This document shows, piece after piece, positions 44,901-53,519 of a DNA stretch of 64,000 bases. A program made the position numbers and the translations under genes. Source of the DNA: Chelonoidis abingdonii (Eukaryota; Chordata; Testudines; Testudinidae); NCBI RefSeq assembly GCF_003597395.2, contig NC_133771.1, positions 123,985,783 through 124,049,782 on the forward strand, in the 5' to 3' direction. The notes under the pieces are model-generated. The model was not told where the DNA came from. It worked only from the letters and a program-made list of their open reading frames with translations, and did no database searches. Each line of letters starts with the position of its first letter. The first letter of the stretch is position 1.

Positions 44901-47405
44901 ATAAAACTATTATATCCTTAACAATTAGTATAGCCAAAATGAGCATGCAATAATATACCATGAAGCAAAGATTTTATTTTTACTTTTGCCTGGTTGTATA
45001 GTACTTTAAAAGAGACAAACCTTATTGAACCAGTTGGGGTTTTTCTTTTTAGCCATAGCAAGTGTTGTACCAAAACCAGCGATCATTCCTGCAGTAGCAA
45101 CAGTACCTAGAAAAATTCCACCTGCCAACAAAATTTAAGAAATTAAAATAATGAATTTCTTTCCTAGAAAAAAAAAATGTTCATGCATTTAAAAAAAATC
45201 AGAAGTGCAAATCTATCAGCCACTGCCTAAGGGAAAGGAATAGCTGTCGAACTGCTCATTTTCGCAATCTAGTGAATGACGAGGAATGTTCTGTAATACA
45301 GTACTTTAAAAATCAATTATTAGTTTATATCAACATATTAAAACTGATTTGCTATTTCACATTCCTGGCGAAGAGAAAGGGCACGCTGCCTGTAAATCCC
45401 TGTAGAGACTGATCATCTGTAGCAGTGGTTCACAAACTAGGGCCACCACTTGTTCAGGGAAAGCCCCTGGCAGGCTGAGCCAGTTTGTTTATCTGCCGTG
45501 TCTGCAGGTTCAGCCAACTGCGGCTCCCACTGGCTGCGGTTCACCGCTCCAGACCAATGGGGGCTGCAGGAAGTGGTGCAGGCCGAGGGACGTGCTGGCC
45601 ACCCTTCCTGCAGCCCCCATTGGCCTGGAGCGGCAAACTGCAGCCAGTGGGAGCCGTGATCGGCCAAACCTCCGGACAAGGCAGGTAAACAGACCAGCCC
45701 GGCCCACTAGGGACTTTCCCTGAACAAGCGGCAGCCCTAGTTTGAAAACCATTGATCAATAGGAAAAGTGGGTGAGGCAATTTCTGTTGTTGAGAGAGAG
45801 AAACTTTCAAGCCACTCAGATCTCTTCTTCTGGTCAGGTCTGTGTGGTTCAAAACTTTGTCTCTCTCACCAACAGAAGTTGGTCCAATAAAAGATATTAT
45901 CTCACCTATCTTGTCTCTCTAATATTCTGAGAATGACAGAACTACAACTATACTGCATTCATCTATTGGAAAGTCAGATAAAACTCAGCCGACTACAGGC
46001 TTTCCTAGATAAGGTCTTTCTCCTTTACAGTTCTCTGTGAACAATATCTCCCCACAGCAGCCTGGGTCTCTCAAGAGCTATGTATCCCATGGCTGTACAC
46101 TTCAGCCCCATTTCTTCAAGGGGAGACTTAACTCTGCTTCTTGCAGCACTCATCAGTTCAAATTGCCAATTGGACATCTGCCCATATTTGAAGACACGTT
46201 CAGCAGCTATTCTCCAGCTTTGTCTCTGTTGTTGCCTGGAGCACCATTTCCATATGCATGGTGGTAGCTGAGGGGCTTCTGTGGGTCTTGGGGAGAAGTG
46301 CAACTTTCAGTTGCTTCACAGAGACAAGGTGGGTGAGGTAATATATTTTATTGGACCAATTGTGTTGGTGGGAGAGACAGGCTTTTGAGCTACACACAGT
46401 TCTTCTTCAGGTCTGGGAAATGGACTCAAATTCCATTGATAAACATAAGCTGGAACAGACTATTTAGCATAAATAGTTAACACATATCTCAGAGGACTAT
46501 TAACAACTTTCCAGTCATAGGCTGGTTATGAGGGTAACAGATTGTTGTTATAATGAGCCATAAATCCAGTGTGTCTGTTCAGTCTATATTTTGCAGTGTC
46601 TAGTAAAAGTGTGAATTTTAGCTCCCAGGCTCATCTTTTGAAGCTGTTGTGCAGGTTTCCTCTGCGGAGGCCTGAGAGATCAGATACAGAGTGGTGGCTT
46701 TGTGACAAGTGCAGTAGCTTCAGAAGCATTTCCAAACCTGCTTGCACTCTCTTGCTGCCCTCTGAGCAAGCTGCAGGAGAAGCAGCTTCCACCCAAAGGG
46801 ATGGTCCCCTTGCTCCCTTTGGGACTTAAATGGGGGGCTGGGGCAGCAGTGCAGGGGGAACCACCCTCAGAGATGGGGGTGGGTGGACAGAGGCTGTCAG
46901 TACCAAAATGTGGCTGAAGCCACAGCACCTGCTAGAGCAGCAATGACTTCTCCTGCAACCCATAAATCCTCCAAGGAGGCAAAGGGCAAAGAGTGGGTAA
47001 TTCAGCTCAGCTGGGGAGGGAAGCAGCAGCAGCATCCTTGTGACCTTATTACAGCCAAGGCTGTGGCCAGTGACATGCCAGCCAGCCCGCCCGCCCCACT
47101 GCCCATCCTGGGACACAGCCTGTCTGCCCTGCAAACAAGGGGCTTTTTCACACTATTGCTGTGATTAGGAGAAGGGGGAATCTTCCTGCCTTGTGGAGAC
47201 TAGGCAGAGCAGCAACAGCAGCAGCGCCCTCCCCCCGCTATCGGGCCTTTCCCCCCAGGCTCTTTGCACCTTTGATGAAGAAGAACTTGTCTTGGGCACC
47301 TGCAGGGTGAGGGCCCGCCCGTCCCACGGGCGCTCCCAGCCCAGGGTTCTCCTCAGCGGGAGTAGCGGTGCCCTCGGGATCCCCCGCGCCCACAGCCGGC
47401 AGCAT
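32862..47405 (-). CDS. TMEM242: TMEM242 (transmembrane protein 242), exons 1-3 of 4
   Basis: Three exons on the minus strand join in frame: 47270-47405, 45021-45121 and 32862-32999, giving 45, 34 and 46 residues counting the split Gly codon at the exon 1/2 border. The human protein has 141 residues and about 32 of them lie in a last exon that I did not find here. TMEM242 is a small mitochondrial inner-membrane protein which, with TMEM70, helps assemble the c-ring of ATP synthase. Exons 2 and 3 each encode one hydrophobic segment ([19 protein letters not shown], and [20 protein letters not shown]) joined by a [10 protein letters not shown] loop. The N-terminus is longer than in human (45 against about 30 residues up to the exon border) and Pro/Gly/Ala-rich. 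No stop or frameshift is seen in the coding exons. Confidence 0.9.
33000..34120. other. TMEM242 intron 2, no feature seen
   Basis: Intronic, unremarkable composition. Small open frames at 33465-33700 overlap on both strands and show no domain. Confidence 0.6.
34125..34435. repeat. GC-rich interspersed repeat
   Basis: GGTGCTCAGCACCCACT at about 34182 forms a short palindrome, followed by a G-rich block (34255-34430) unlike the flanks. It resembles a turtle MITE family that begins with ACTCCCTGGGTGCTGTGGGG. Borders not resolved. Confidence 0.4.
34608..34712. repeat. Decayed palindromic MITE (GCTTAACTTTA family)
   Basis: TTTTATGTGCTTAAATG on the left and TTAAGCACATGCATAAGTGC on the right are inverted, around CCAATGAGACT. 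Confidence 0.45.
34713..37018. other. TMEM242 intron 2, no feature seen
   Basis: AT-rich with no exon, RNA gene or named repeat. Confidence 0.55.
37022..38035 (+). repeat. Unclassified LTR-like turtle repeat
   Basis: Two blocks of a long interspersed family are readable: AGCTCTACCCTGACATCTGG at 37039 and GGTGACTGGGCTTAAGACCC at 37891, the latter followed by AGGACATTGCCAAACATACT. No duplication or domain was established. A single N is at 38039. Confidence 0.45.
38248..38316 (-). other. Candidate 69-nt cassette exon in TMEM242 intron 2
   Basis: The minus strand has a pyrimidine-rich acceptor (TTTTTCTTACTAG) before 38316 and a donor GTAAGAG after 38248. The 69 bases are 23 open codons in the phase shared by exons 2 and 3 (phase 0), reading [19 protein letters not shown] and on. 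Inserting it would keep TMEM242 in frame. I do not recognise the peptide. In a 12-kb intron such a coincidence is not rare, so this is weak. Confidence 0.18.
38634..38930. mobile_element. hAT-type MITE, family A copy 1
   Basis: Ends CAGGGGTAGGCAACCT and AGGTTGCCAATCCCTG are inverted repeats. The 8-bp duplication CTTTAGTG is perfect (38626-38633 and 38931-38938). The interior (TTTTCAGTGGCACTCAC and the AAACATTAAAATGTATTACT segment) matches the copy at 43073-43384 in opposite orientation. Confidence 0.88.
39035..39200 (+). mobile_element. tRNA-derived SINE of cryptodire-turtle type, with CR1-like tail
   Basis: An A box (GGTAGCTCAGTGGTTTGAG) and B box (GAGTTCAATCC) give a tRNA-like head. This is followed by GGACTAGATGATCTCCTGAG and the tail CTATGATTCTATG shared with CR1 LINEs, which supply the reverse transcriptase. 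This is the best single clue that the DNA is from a turtle. It is not a functional tRNA gene because the clover-leaf half after the B box is replaced. Confidence 0.85.
39303..39435. repeat. Decayed palindromic MITE (GCTTAACTTTA family)
   Basis: AAATTTAAGCACATGCTC and AAAGTTAAGCACATGCAC with a GATTGGGGCC centre. Borders approximate. Confidence 0.45.
39568..39692. repeat. Decayed palindromic MITE (GCTTAACTTTA family)
   Basis: CGTGCTTAACTTTACTCTCA, then TGAGTAGTTACACTG, and a right end AGGATTGGGGCC. Same family as the previous entry. Confidence 0.45.
39789..40438. mobile_element. Non-autonomous DNA transposon with AGGGTCCTAC inverted ends
   Basis: AGGGTCCTACAAATTCACAG on the left and ATGAATTTGGTAGGGCCCT on the right are inverted ends. 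The interior is GC-rich with tandem-like GCAGCAGC and TGCTGCTGGC blocks at 39980-40145, and carries no transposase. A TA dinucleotide lies on both sides. Superfamily not settled. Confidence 0.6.
40440..41980. other. TMEM242 intron 2, no gene seen
   Basis: AT-rich. Contains a short (AAAAC)n tract at about 41550-41570 and no exon. Confidence 0.6.
41986..42347. mobile_element. hAT-type MITE, family B copy 1
   Basis: Ends CAGTGGTGGACAACCTG and CAGGTTGCCCACCACTG are inverted. The 8-bp duplication TGCTAAAC is perfect (41978-41985 and 42348-42355). The interior has GGCTGCGGTTTGCCATTACT-type sequence shared with 45423-45754. Confidence 0.88.
42356..43072. other. TMEM242 intron 2, no feature seen
   Basis: AT-rich non-coding sequence. 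Confidence 0.6.
43073..43384. mobile_element. hAT-type MITE, family A copy 2
   Basis: Starts CAGGGGTTGGCAGCC and ends GTTGCCTACCCCTG. The 8-bp flanks TACTAGGT and TAGTAGGT differ at one base. Sequence is the reverse-orientation relative of 38634-38930 over most of its length. Confidence 0.85.
43770..43865. repeat. Decayed palindromic MITE (GCTTAACTTTA family)
   Basis: GTGTGCTTAACTTTAAACTT and GGGACCACTCACATGAGTA, with TTTGCAGAATCAGGGC at the right. Confidence 0.5.
43917..44716 (+). mobile_element. Solo LTR with perfect 5-bp duplication
   Basis: An 800-bp unit begins TGTGACAGAGGGCAATTTC and ends CCCTGAACTGTGACA. It is flanked by the perfect 5-bp duplication CATTT (43912-43916 and 44717-44721). 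An AATAAA signal lies near 44430. There is no internal coding region, so this is what remains after LTR recombination, or a lone LTR. The family (ERV or Gypsy) is unassigned. It lies antisense to TMEM242 in intron 2. Confidence 0.78.
45021..45121 (-). CDS. TMEM242: TMEM242 exon 2
   Basis: The acceptor TTTGTTGGCAG borders 45121 and the donor AAG|GTTTGT follows 45021. The 101 bases begin with two bases of a split Gly codon and encode [20 protein letters not shown], then [13 protein letters not shown], with no break. This is the first transmembrane segment and the lysine-rich loop. Close to the human exon in length and sequence. Confidence 0.93.
45423..45754. mobile_element. hAT-type MITE, family B copy 2
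   Basis: Ends CAGTGGTTCACAAACTAGG and CCTAGTTTGAAAACCATTG are inverted. Flanks ATCTGTAG and ATCAATAG agree at six of eight bases. The interior pairs with itself (GGCTCCCACTGGCTGCGGTT with AACTGCAGCCAGTGGGAGCC). Confidence 0.8.
45765..45945 (+). repeat. Repeat with a decayed hammerhead-like core
   Basis: Contains TTTGTCTCTCTCACCAACAG and GGTCCAATAAAAGATATTA, then TTGTCTCTCTAATATTCTG. The hammerhead position reads CTGGTCA (45830-45836) and CAAAAC (45850-45855) in place of CTGANGA and GAAA, so it is decayed. Same family as 46315-46420 on the other strand. Confidence 0.5.
46315..46420 (-). repeat. Repeat with a near-intact hammerhead-like core
   Basis: On the minus strand CAGAC (stem I), CTGAAGA (46410-46404), a stem II of AACTGTGTGTAGCTC type, AAAA (46386-46383), GC, CT, then GTCTCTC (stem I partner). 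Relative to the hammerhead consensus, G12 is A and U16.1 is C. It is the opposite-strand relative of 45765-45945. Confidence 0.5.
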
Positions 47406-47660
47406 GTTTGAGTTTGTGAATCAGGCTCCTCCCTGCAACCCGGATGGAAACCGAGCTGGGCAGGGACTCCCCAGCCCAGGCCCCGCCTACGCACCCGGCA
47501 GCGCTTGGCTCAGAGTGCGGAGTGCTCCTCACACTGCCGCGGCACGGCTTCCCTAAGCCGCCCAGACCCGTCTGCGGAGGGGAGGCGCAGCGCCAGTCCC
47601 TTTTAGCGTCAGCTAGGGGGGTGTCCTGCCTCCCTCTTGATACACCTCCCCCCCGGAGTC
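47165..47660. promoter_or_regulatory. GC-rich promoter region of TMEM242 (CpG-island-like)
   Basis: The block is much richer in G, C and CpG than its flanks, covers exon 1 and about 250 bases upstream of the ATG, and contains GC-box-like words (CCCCGCC at about 47483). There is no clear TATA. It fits a housekeeping promoter. Confidence 0.65.
47270..47405 (-). CDS. TMEM242: TMEM242 exon 1, coding part
   Basis: The ATG is at 47405-47403, with A at position -3 and an in-frame TGA 18 bases upstream (47423-47421), so the start is well fixed. The encoded segment is variable and Gly/Ala/Pro-rich, then ends QDKFFFIK before the split Gly codon. The donor is G|GTGCAA, phase 1, which matches the exon 2 start. 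The exon lies in a GC-rich promoter region. The longer N-terminus than human may reflect lineage change. The end motif (human NDRLFLVKG) is the main homology anchor. Confidence 0.82.
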
Positions 47661-47795
47661 AAAACTGCCTTAAATAATGCCCCCCCCCAGCTGCAAGGGA
47701 GGTGGGCTTGTCGGGGCAGTTTATGGGGCTGGTTTGCACAGAAAGTGTTGAGACAATCAGCCTGAAGGGAGCTGAGGGAGTACCTAAATGTCTTG

Positions 47796-48147
47796 GGGCT
47801 TGGCTACACTGGAGAGTTGCAGCGCTGGTGGTGGGTTTACAGCGCTGCAACTTACCCACCGTCCACACTTGCAAGTTACGTACAGCGCTGCATCTCCCTG
47901 GCTGCAGCGCTGGCTGTACTCCTGTTCTGCCTTGGGTATAACGATTGCAGCGCTGGTGATGCAGCGGTGCTTTGCCAGCGTGGCCACCAAAAGCACTGTA
48001 ATTGGCCTCCAGAGGTATCCCAGAATGCCTGTTCAGCCACTCCCAACAGCGCTGCAAATGTGGCCACACTGCAGCGCTTTCCCTTCACAGCTGTACGAAG
48101 ACAGCTTTAACGCCCAGCGCTGTACAGCTGCAAGTGTAGCCATACCC
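47796..48147. mobile_element. MITE with repeated AGCGCT palindromes upstream of TMEM242
   Basis: Inverted ends GGGCTTGGCTACACTGG and CAAGTGTAGCCATACCC bound 352 bp. TTG occurs on both sides (47793-47795 and 48148-48150), a possible 3-bp duplication. The hexamer AGCGCT occurs eight times inside, mostly as CAGCGCTG. The element lies about 390 bases upstream of the TMEM242 start codon. No transposase. A Harbinger-type origin is possible but unproven. Confidence 0.6.
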
Positions 48148-48639
48148 TTGCTGACATAGGCAGGCTAATCCACGTGTGGATAAAGCGAGTGAAAGCTGTT
48201 TAAAATGCCCCCCCCAATGTTGAGGGAGTGCTCCCTCCCACCCACTGAGGGGAGAGATGTGGCTGCAGATTGGCACCTTCCAGAGAGACCCCAGACTTGG
48301 TATTAACTTAGGGTTCAGAGGGCCTCCCACTTTTGATGTGTGCAGAGTTGGTCCTGGGGACATATAGACCCACAGGTCACACCTGGTGGCCCCTTAACCA
48401 TGAGGTCCCTATAGGGGGCAAGCTGTTTGGGCTAGAACTGGTGACAATAAAACATATTTTTTCTTTTGTAAAAGAAGGGACAAGCTGTGAGAGCAGCTGG
48501 AATCCCATGAAGATTGGTGGTGTGTGGCTTAACGCTGCATGTGTATTATAGTCTGTCCATTTCTTGGGGCAGCCTTCTTAAAAAATACTAAAGTATTCTG
48601 CAGTAATATAAACTATTTGGGACAGGGAATGTCTTTTTG

Positions 48640-48720
48640 TTCCGTGTTTGTATAGGGCTTAGCACAGTGGGGTCCTGGTCCTTGGCCAGACACATAATTT
48701 TACAATAGTAATACTATAGT
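48640..48720 (+). repeat. L2-like LINE tail relic
   Basis: TTGTATAGGGCTTAGCACAG and GGGGTCCTGGTCC match the sense tail of an old L2-type LINE. Confidence 0.5.
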
Positions 48721-48827
48721 GTATTTTCCTTGCTGCAAGATACACTTTTTAATAAAGGAAAAATGTTTTATTCTATGTTTTGTAAAGCTCAATGTAAATA
48801 TGCTCATTAGTAATAATACCTGAGAGA

Positions 48828-48882
48828 CACCTTGCCTCTCTAATATTCTGGGACCAACACAGCTACAACACGGCAAATAATA
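48828..48882 (+). repeat. Tail fragment of the hammerhead-type repeat
   Basis: CACCTTGCCTCTCTAATATT then CTGGGACCAACACAGC matches the 3' part of the repeats at 45765 and 46315. The ribozyme part is absent. Confidence 0.45.
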
Positions 48883-48889
48883 CCTAACT

Positions 48890-49000
48890 TTTTTAGTGCT
48901 TTTCATCAGTAGATCTCAAAGCGCATTACAATGCAGGTCAGTATTGTTAGCCCCATGGTATAGATGGGGAAACCAGAGAGCTTTTGCTGACTGTTTCAAG
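48890..49000 (-). repeat. MIR-type SINE relic
   Basis: CTCAAAGCGCATTACAATGC and AGATGGGGAAACCAGAGAG are the reverse complement of the MIR core. Decayed. Confidence 0.55.
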
Positions 49001-49007
49001 GACTCAT

Positions 49008-49050
49008 TTAATATCTCTCTCTCTCTCTCTTTCTCTCTCACACTCACATA
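49008..49050. repeat. (CT)n simple repeat
   Basis: About 35 bases of CT with small interruptions. Confidence 0.9.
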
Positions 49051-49144
49051 TTCCTAAACTGTACTATTTCTCTCACTCTTCAACATGTGATAGATACCTT
49101 TTCCTTTAGCAGCTACTGTGCTTTATCTGCTTTTTTTAGCCCTT

Positions 49145-49446
49145 TTTTAAGACACAGGTAGCATGCAGAGACCTGCTGCGGCTCCCATACCTCCCATTGA
49201 CCGCAGTTCCCAGTCAATGGGAGCTGCGGAGTGGGCAGGGGCAACAGCAGTGCGTGGAGCTGCCTGGCCCCGCAGGGGCCGCAGAGACATGCCAGCTGCT
49301 TCTGGGAGTGGCGTGGGGCCAGAGCAGGCAGGGAGCCTGCCTTAGACCTGCTGTGCCACCAGACTTTTAGCAGCCGGAGATTGCTATAGACTGGCAGAGG
49401 CTCCAGGATCAACCCGTCAATCACGATCTACCGGTTAGTGACCAGT
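49145..49446. mobile_element. hAT-type MITE fragment
   Basis: The right end reads GATCTACCGGTTAGTGACCA and GTGG, a known turtle hAT end. The interior shares CCCATTGACCGCAG and GGGAGCTGCGG words with family B. The left end is missing. Confidence 0.5.
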
Positions 49447-49447
49447 G

Positions 49448-49535
49448 GTCCAGATAATGCTTAGTCCTGCCGTGAGTGCAGGGGACTGGACTGGATGACC
49501 TGTCAAGGTCCCTTCCAGTCCTATGATGTTATGAT
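49448..49535 (+). repeat. SINE/CR1 tail fragment
   Basis: GGACTGGACTGGATGACCTG, then TCAAGGTCCCTTCCAGTCCT and ATGATGTTATGATT, is the same tail type as in the SINE at 39035. Confidence 0.65.
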
Positions 49536-49539
49536 TTTC

Positions 49540-52450
49540 CATTTTAGCTATATCTGTAGCATCCAAGCAGTTCTTTTTTGGTAGTGTTTTGGAAGAGAAA
49601 GTTCACACTGGTCTTGCAAATTATATCATGCGTGTAACTTTCTACACCCAAATAGAGCCCCACTAAAGTCACAGATCCACCCTGCTATGATCAAGTTGTA
49701 GGATCAGGGCCTAAGATAGCTTGATAACACATAATTAATTAACATTCAGTCTATATGATCTCTCCATCTCAGTTTTTTGTTTTCTCCACCAATGGTTTAT
49801 TTGCAAAATACTTGGGACAGGGAGATGGAAAGTCACATCAAGGTATCTACTCTGCAAAACAAAGTAAATAATGCCATAATACACTCGGTTAAAAAAAATA
49901 TACAGAAGAGGAGAGAAAACTGTGTTTCCTGAGGGGATGGGAAGCCATTGAATGATTAGTTAGGGAATGACTAGTTTAGAATGGAAATTTCTCAGACTTC
50001 CACACCACGCACACAGGTCTCAACTTCCATATATCCCAAACATGCAAGTCATTGTAAATGGACAAGCAGTTGTCACTAACACCCCATGTCAGCAAAATTA
50101 ATGTGCTGAAGTCCCATTGAAGTTAATGAGAATAAAGCATATATCTAAGCATATGTGTAATGCTTTGCTGAAGGAATCCATCTATGTGACACATACTGCT
50201 GTGCATTGCCATAGTATGAGTACCATCTATGTAAAAATCAATAGCAAATTTGCTAGTGGAAAACAAGAACTCTCTGGCTCTCTCCCTTCTGTTTAGGGTT
50301 TGTTTTTTGTTGGTTGTATGTTACAGATATTTATTTTTATTTGTGGGTAGTCTTATGTCTATTGTTGCTAACCCAAACTTACATATGTTACTAAAGTGGT
50401 CCAAATAAAATGTTTTGGAAAGTTTTAAGTGATTCTGTTGAATAAACTAAAAATGGGAACCATTTTAAAATGACCTATTTTGAAATATGTTACTGCTTTT
50501 ATGCAGCTGGGATTCTCAGATTTTAATACTGTTGAATATATTTTATAGATAGGGCTTCACTCTTCACTGCCTTGTTCCTTGTGAAGTTATTTCCACCTGT
50601 AAAAAGAGAGTATAAAACACCACCATTTTGTTTTGGTGGTATATTGCATTGTAGCCCATAGGATTATTTTGCTAGTTATTATATCCTACTAATCCAGCCA
50701 GCCGTTTCAAATAATATGTTTCTTTTTCTGAATTAATCCATTTCATTCTTATACTTTATCAGTATTCATTCCTTTGAATTTAGGATGTGTTGAGGCATGT
50801 GTTTCCTAATAATAAGTTTTGCTGAAATGCAAGAAGTCTACCGGCCTGTAAAATCCACTATATAGCAAAAAGTATAATCAGTTAAGAATATGTCAGCATA
50901 AAAGCTATTGGAAACTTAGCTACACTAGGGTTCCAACCAGTCCTACTGGTGGGATTTTTATTTAGGAAAGGCTGTAACTCTTGCAGGTAGACAGGACCTC
51001 AATTGCTAATTTAAAAAATACCTGTGAAAAACAGTTTTGAAAAAGAAAAAAACAACATTCAGACCTTATTTTTAGAAAATCCTTTGTAGATTACCTTTGA
51101 AACCACGGCACAGTGCCTAGATGATATGGGGATTTGTATCATAGAAAGAGGTACAATTGTAATGTGCCATGTTTCTATATGAGTCTGTCTTTCACTCCAT
51201 AAAGATTTAAGGTAAAGTATCTATTCACAATATTATCTCAAGACATCTGTGACTCAGATGCTAGCAGCAGACACCACTCCCAAATTCCAGAATTTCAAGT
51301 TCCTTTTCTAAGGGAAAAGTCTTTAGATAGATAGCTTTGGGTTATAGAAAATTGCCTTTCTTCCTATTGCTGGGTACCCACATTAAATTTTTCACAGAAG
51401 CTGATATCATTTTCCCATTCTAGTAATCCAGTAATGGTAACTTTGGTCTCTTTGACTCGGTGGAAAATTTTTCTTTGAGGAAATACAAACAAACAGAACC
51501 CCAAAACCTCAGCCTTCCAGGAGAACCCCAGCCATCAATATATTTTTTATCCCTCTAGTGCTACTAGAAAACTGATAATTCCCTACACATATATACTTCA
51601 GTTAATTATGATATGGAAAATTTACCAGACCTTTGAAGGTCTTCCAAACTTGGGAATGCTCTGACACAGTGTGGGGAGGCAGGACTCCTTACACCTCCCT
51701 TCCCGGAGGTCCCACTCTCCATTATTTACCTTCTCTTCTACCTCAGTTGGCAACACTTGGGGGTGGCTGGAACAAGGCCCAGTCTCTCAGACAGCCCTGG
51801 GATGTTTGGCTTTATCTGCTTAGTTTCTCAAAGTCTATTGCCCTTCATGTGGTTTACCTTCTACCCCTCTTCCTAAGGCATATTGGTTTTCTGACAGCCA
51901 GGAAAGCTCTGGGAGCAGTGGGTCCCACAGCTGTCTCCTCCTCAGTTGGACTGCCTCTCTTATGGTCAGTCTTGGGGAGGAAAGGGGGAAGACCTTCCTG
52001 TGGTAAGTTTCCCCTTTTAAGCTTCCCCTCCTCCAGGTCAGCACCAGCCTCCTCTCACCCAGTGTGAGGGAATGTCTCTTCACACACAGACAATAAGACA
52101 CCAAATACTATCAGGAATTAGCAAGTATTCTTACAGCTACTTCCCCACATTAATTTTACCAGGCTGTGTCTTGGGCACATTTAATCTCTCTTACAGAAAA
52201 ATGTATTTTTTTGGTTCAAATTCTCATTTCCAAGATACTTTTTATAAAGTTTTTTACTTAAAACCCCATCGCTTAAAAATAATTCTGCCTCAATGAGACC
52301 TTCTTATAGTAATAAAAGCCTGACAACCAATCTCCCATTAGAACCTCTGTTATTCCATTTTCTTTGTTAATTAAAGTTCTTTCTTGATTGATGTTGCATC
52401 TGCTAGAAGGATCATTGAACTGGGAGTGATGATGACTTATTCTTCTTATG
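49540..52450. other. No gene seen
   Basis: Upstream flank of TMEM242. A 144-residue frame at 51633-52067 shows no domain and overlaps an opposing frame. A decayed palindromic repeat may lie at 50100-50180. Confidence 0.5.
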
Positions 52451-52454
52451 TTCT

Positions 52455-53390
52455 TTGAGTCATAGAGTCAAAGTCCAGAAGGGACAATGGTGATCATCTG
52501 GTCTGACCTCCTGCATAACTCAGGCCAGAAGACTTTCTTGAATTAATTCCTGTTTGAATTAGAACATATCTTTTAGAAAAACATCCAATCTTGATTTAAA
52601 AATTGCCAGTGATGGAAAGTTCACCACAACCCTGGGTAAAGTGTTCTAGTGGTTAATTACCCTCACTGTTAAAAATTTGGGCCTTTTTGCCAGTCTGAAT
52701 TTGTCTAGCTTCAACTTCCAGCAATTAGATCTTGTTATACATTTGTCTTTCCCCCATGTAGGTACTTATAGACTATAATCAAGTCACCTTTACTCTTCTC
52801 TTTGTTAAGCTAAAAAGATTGAGCTCCTTGAGTCTTTCACTATTAGGCATGTTTTTCAATTATTTAATAATTAATTCTCGAGTCTCTTCTCTGAGTAGTT
52901 TCCAATTTACCAACATCTTTCTTGAATTGTGAACACCGGAACTGGATACAGTTTTCAAGAAGTGGTCACACCAGTGCCAAATACAGAGGCAGTATTATCT
53001 CCATATACCTACTTGATATTCCCATTTATACATCCACGGATCACATAAGCCTTATTGGCCAAAGCTTTCGCCTGGAAGCTCACATTCAGCTGATTATCCA
53101 CCATGACCCTCAAATCTTTTTCAGAGTCACTGCTTCGTGGGATAGAGCTCCTCATCCTGTAAATATAGCCTATATTCTTTGTTCCAAGATGTATGACTTT
53201 ACATTTCACTATATTAAAACACATATTGTTTGTTAGTTTCCAGCTTACCAAATGATCCAGATTGTTCTGTATCAGTGACGTCTCCTCACTTCTTCACTCT
53301 TTGTGGTATCTGCAAACTTTACTAGTGGCGATTTTATGTTTTCTTCCAGATCATGGATAAAAAGGCTAAATAGTGTAAGGCACTAATAGT
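52455..53390 (-). mobile_element. CR1-type LINE, 3' part
   Basis: On the minus strand the coding end is followed by a 3' UTR that ends in TTTGACTCTATGACTC-like tail. Plus-strand words TCATAGAGTC and GATCATCTGGTCTGACCTCC mark that end. The 5' part is truncated, as is usual for CR1. Confidence 0.75.
53009..53251 (-). pseudogene. CR1-like reverse transcriptase C-terminal remnant
   Basis: The frame has KCKVIHLGTKN, then SDSEKDLRVMVDNQLNVSFQ, and an ending AYVIRGCINGNIK. The order KCKV-HLG, EKDL-V-VD, then a GCI near the end is the standard thumb and C-terminal region after the RT palm in CR1 and related LINEs. Only 80 residues survive here and the upstream RT is missing, so it is a 5'-truncated, non-coding relic. 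It agrees with the CR1 3' end that follows on the same strand. Confidence 0.75.
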
Positions 53391-53396
53391 GTAGGG

Positions 53397-53508
53397 CAGT
53401 GATTTTCAACTTGTTATCTGTTGACTATGTGTAAGATTTCCAAAGGGGTCCACACTCCATTTGAAACTTTTTAGAGATCCACAGATGAGAAAAGGTTGTA
53501 AAATAGTG
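53397..53508. mobile_element. Short hAT-type MITE with perfect 8-bp duplication
   Basis: CAGTGATTTTCAACTTG and AAGGTTGTAAAATAGTG are inverted ends of a 112-bp unit. The 8-bp duplication GTGTAGGG is perfect (53389-53396 and 53509-53516). The unit appears inserted next to the CR1 relic. Confidence 0.82.
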
Positions 53509-53519
53509 GTGTAGGGCCA

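Noticed and set aside
46025..46303. A 92-residue minus-strand frame close to TMEM242 exon 2
   Set aside because: Not homologous to TMEM242 and shows no usable splice pair or domain.
47165..47494. A 109-residue minus-strand frame over the promoter
   Set aside because: It is another frame across TMEM242 exon 1. The frame with the in-frame link to exon 2 is preferred.
49008..49050. A possible regulatory CT-rich tract
   Set aside because: It is a plain dinucleotide repeat without further support.
51633..52067. A 144-residue plus-strand frame
   Set aside because: No domain, opposing open frame on the other strand, no promoter or splice evidence.
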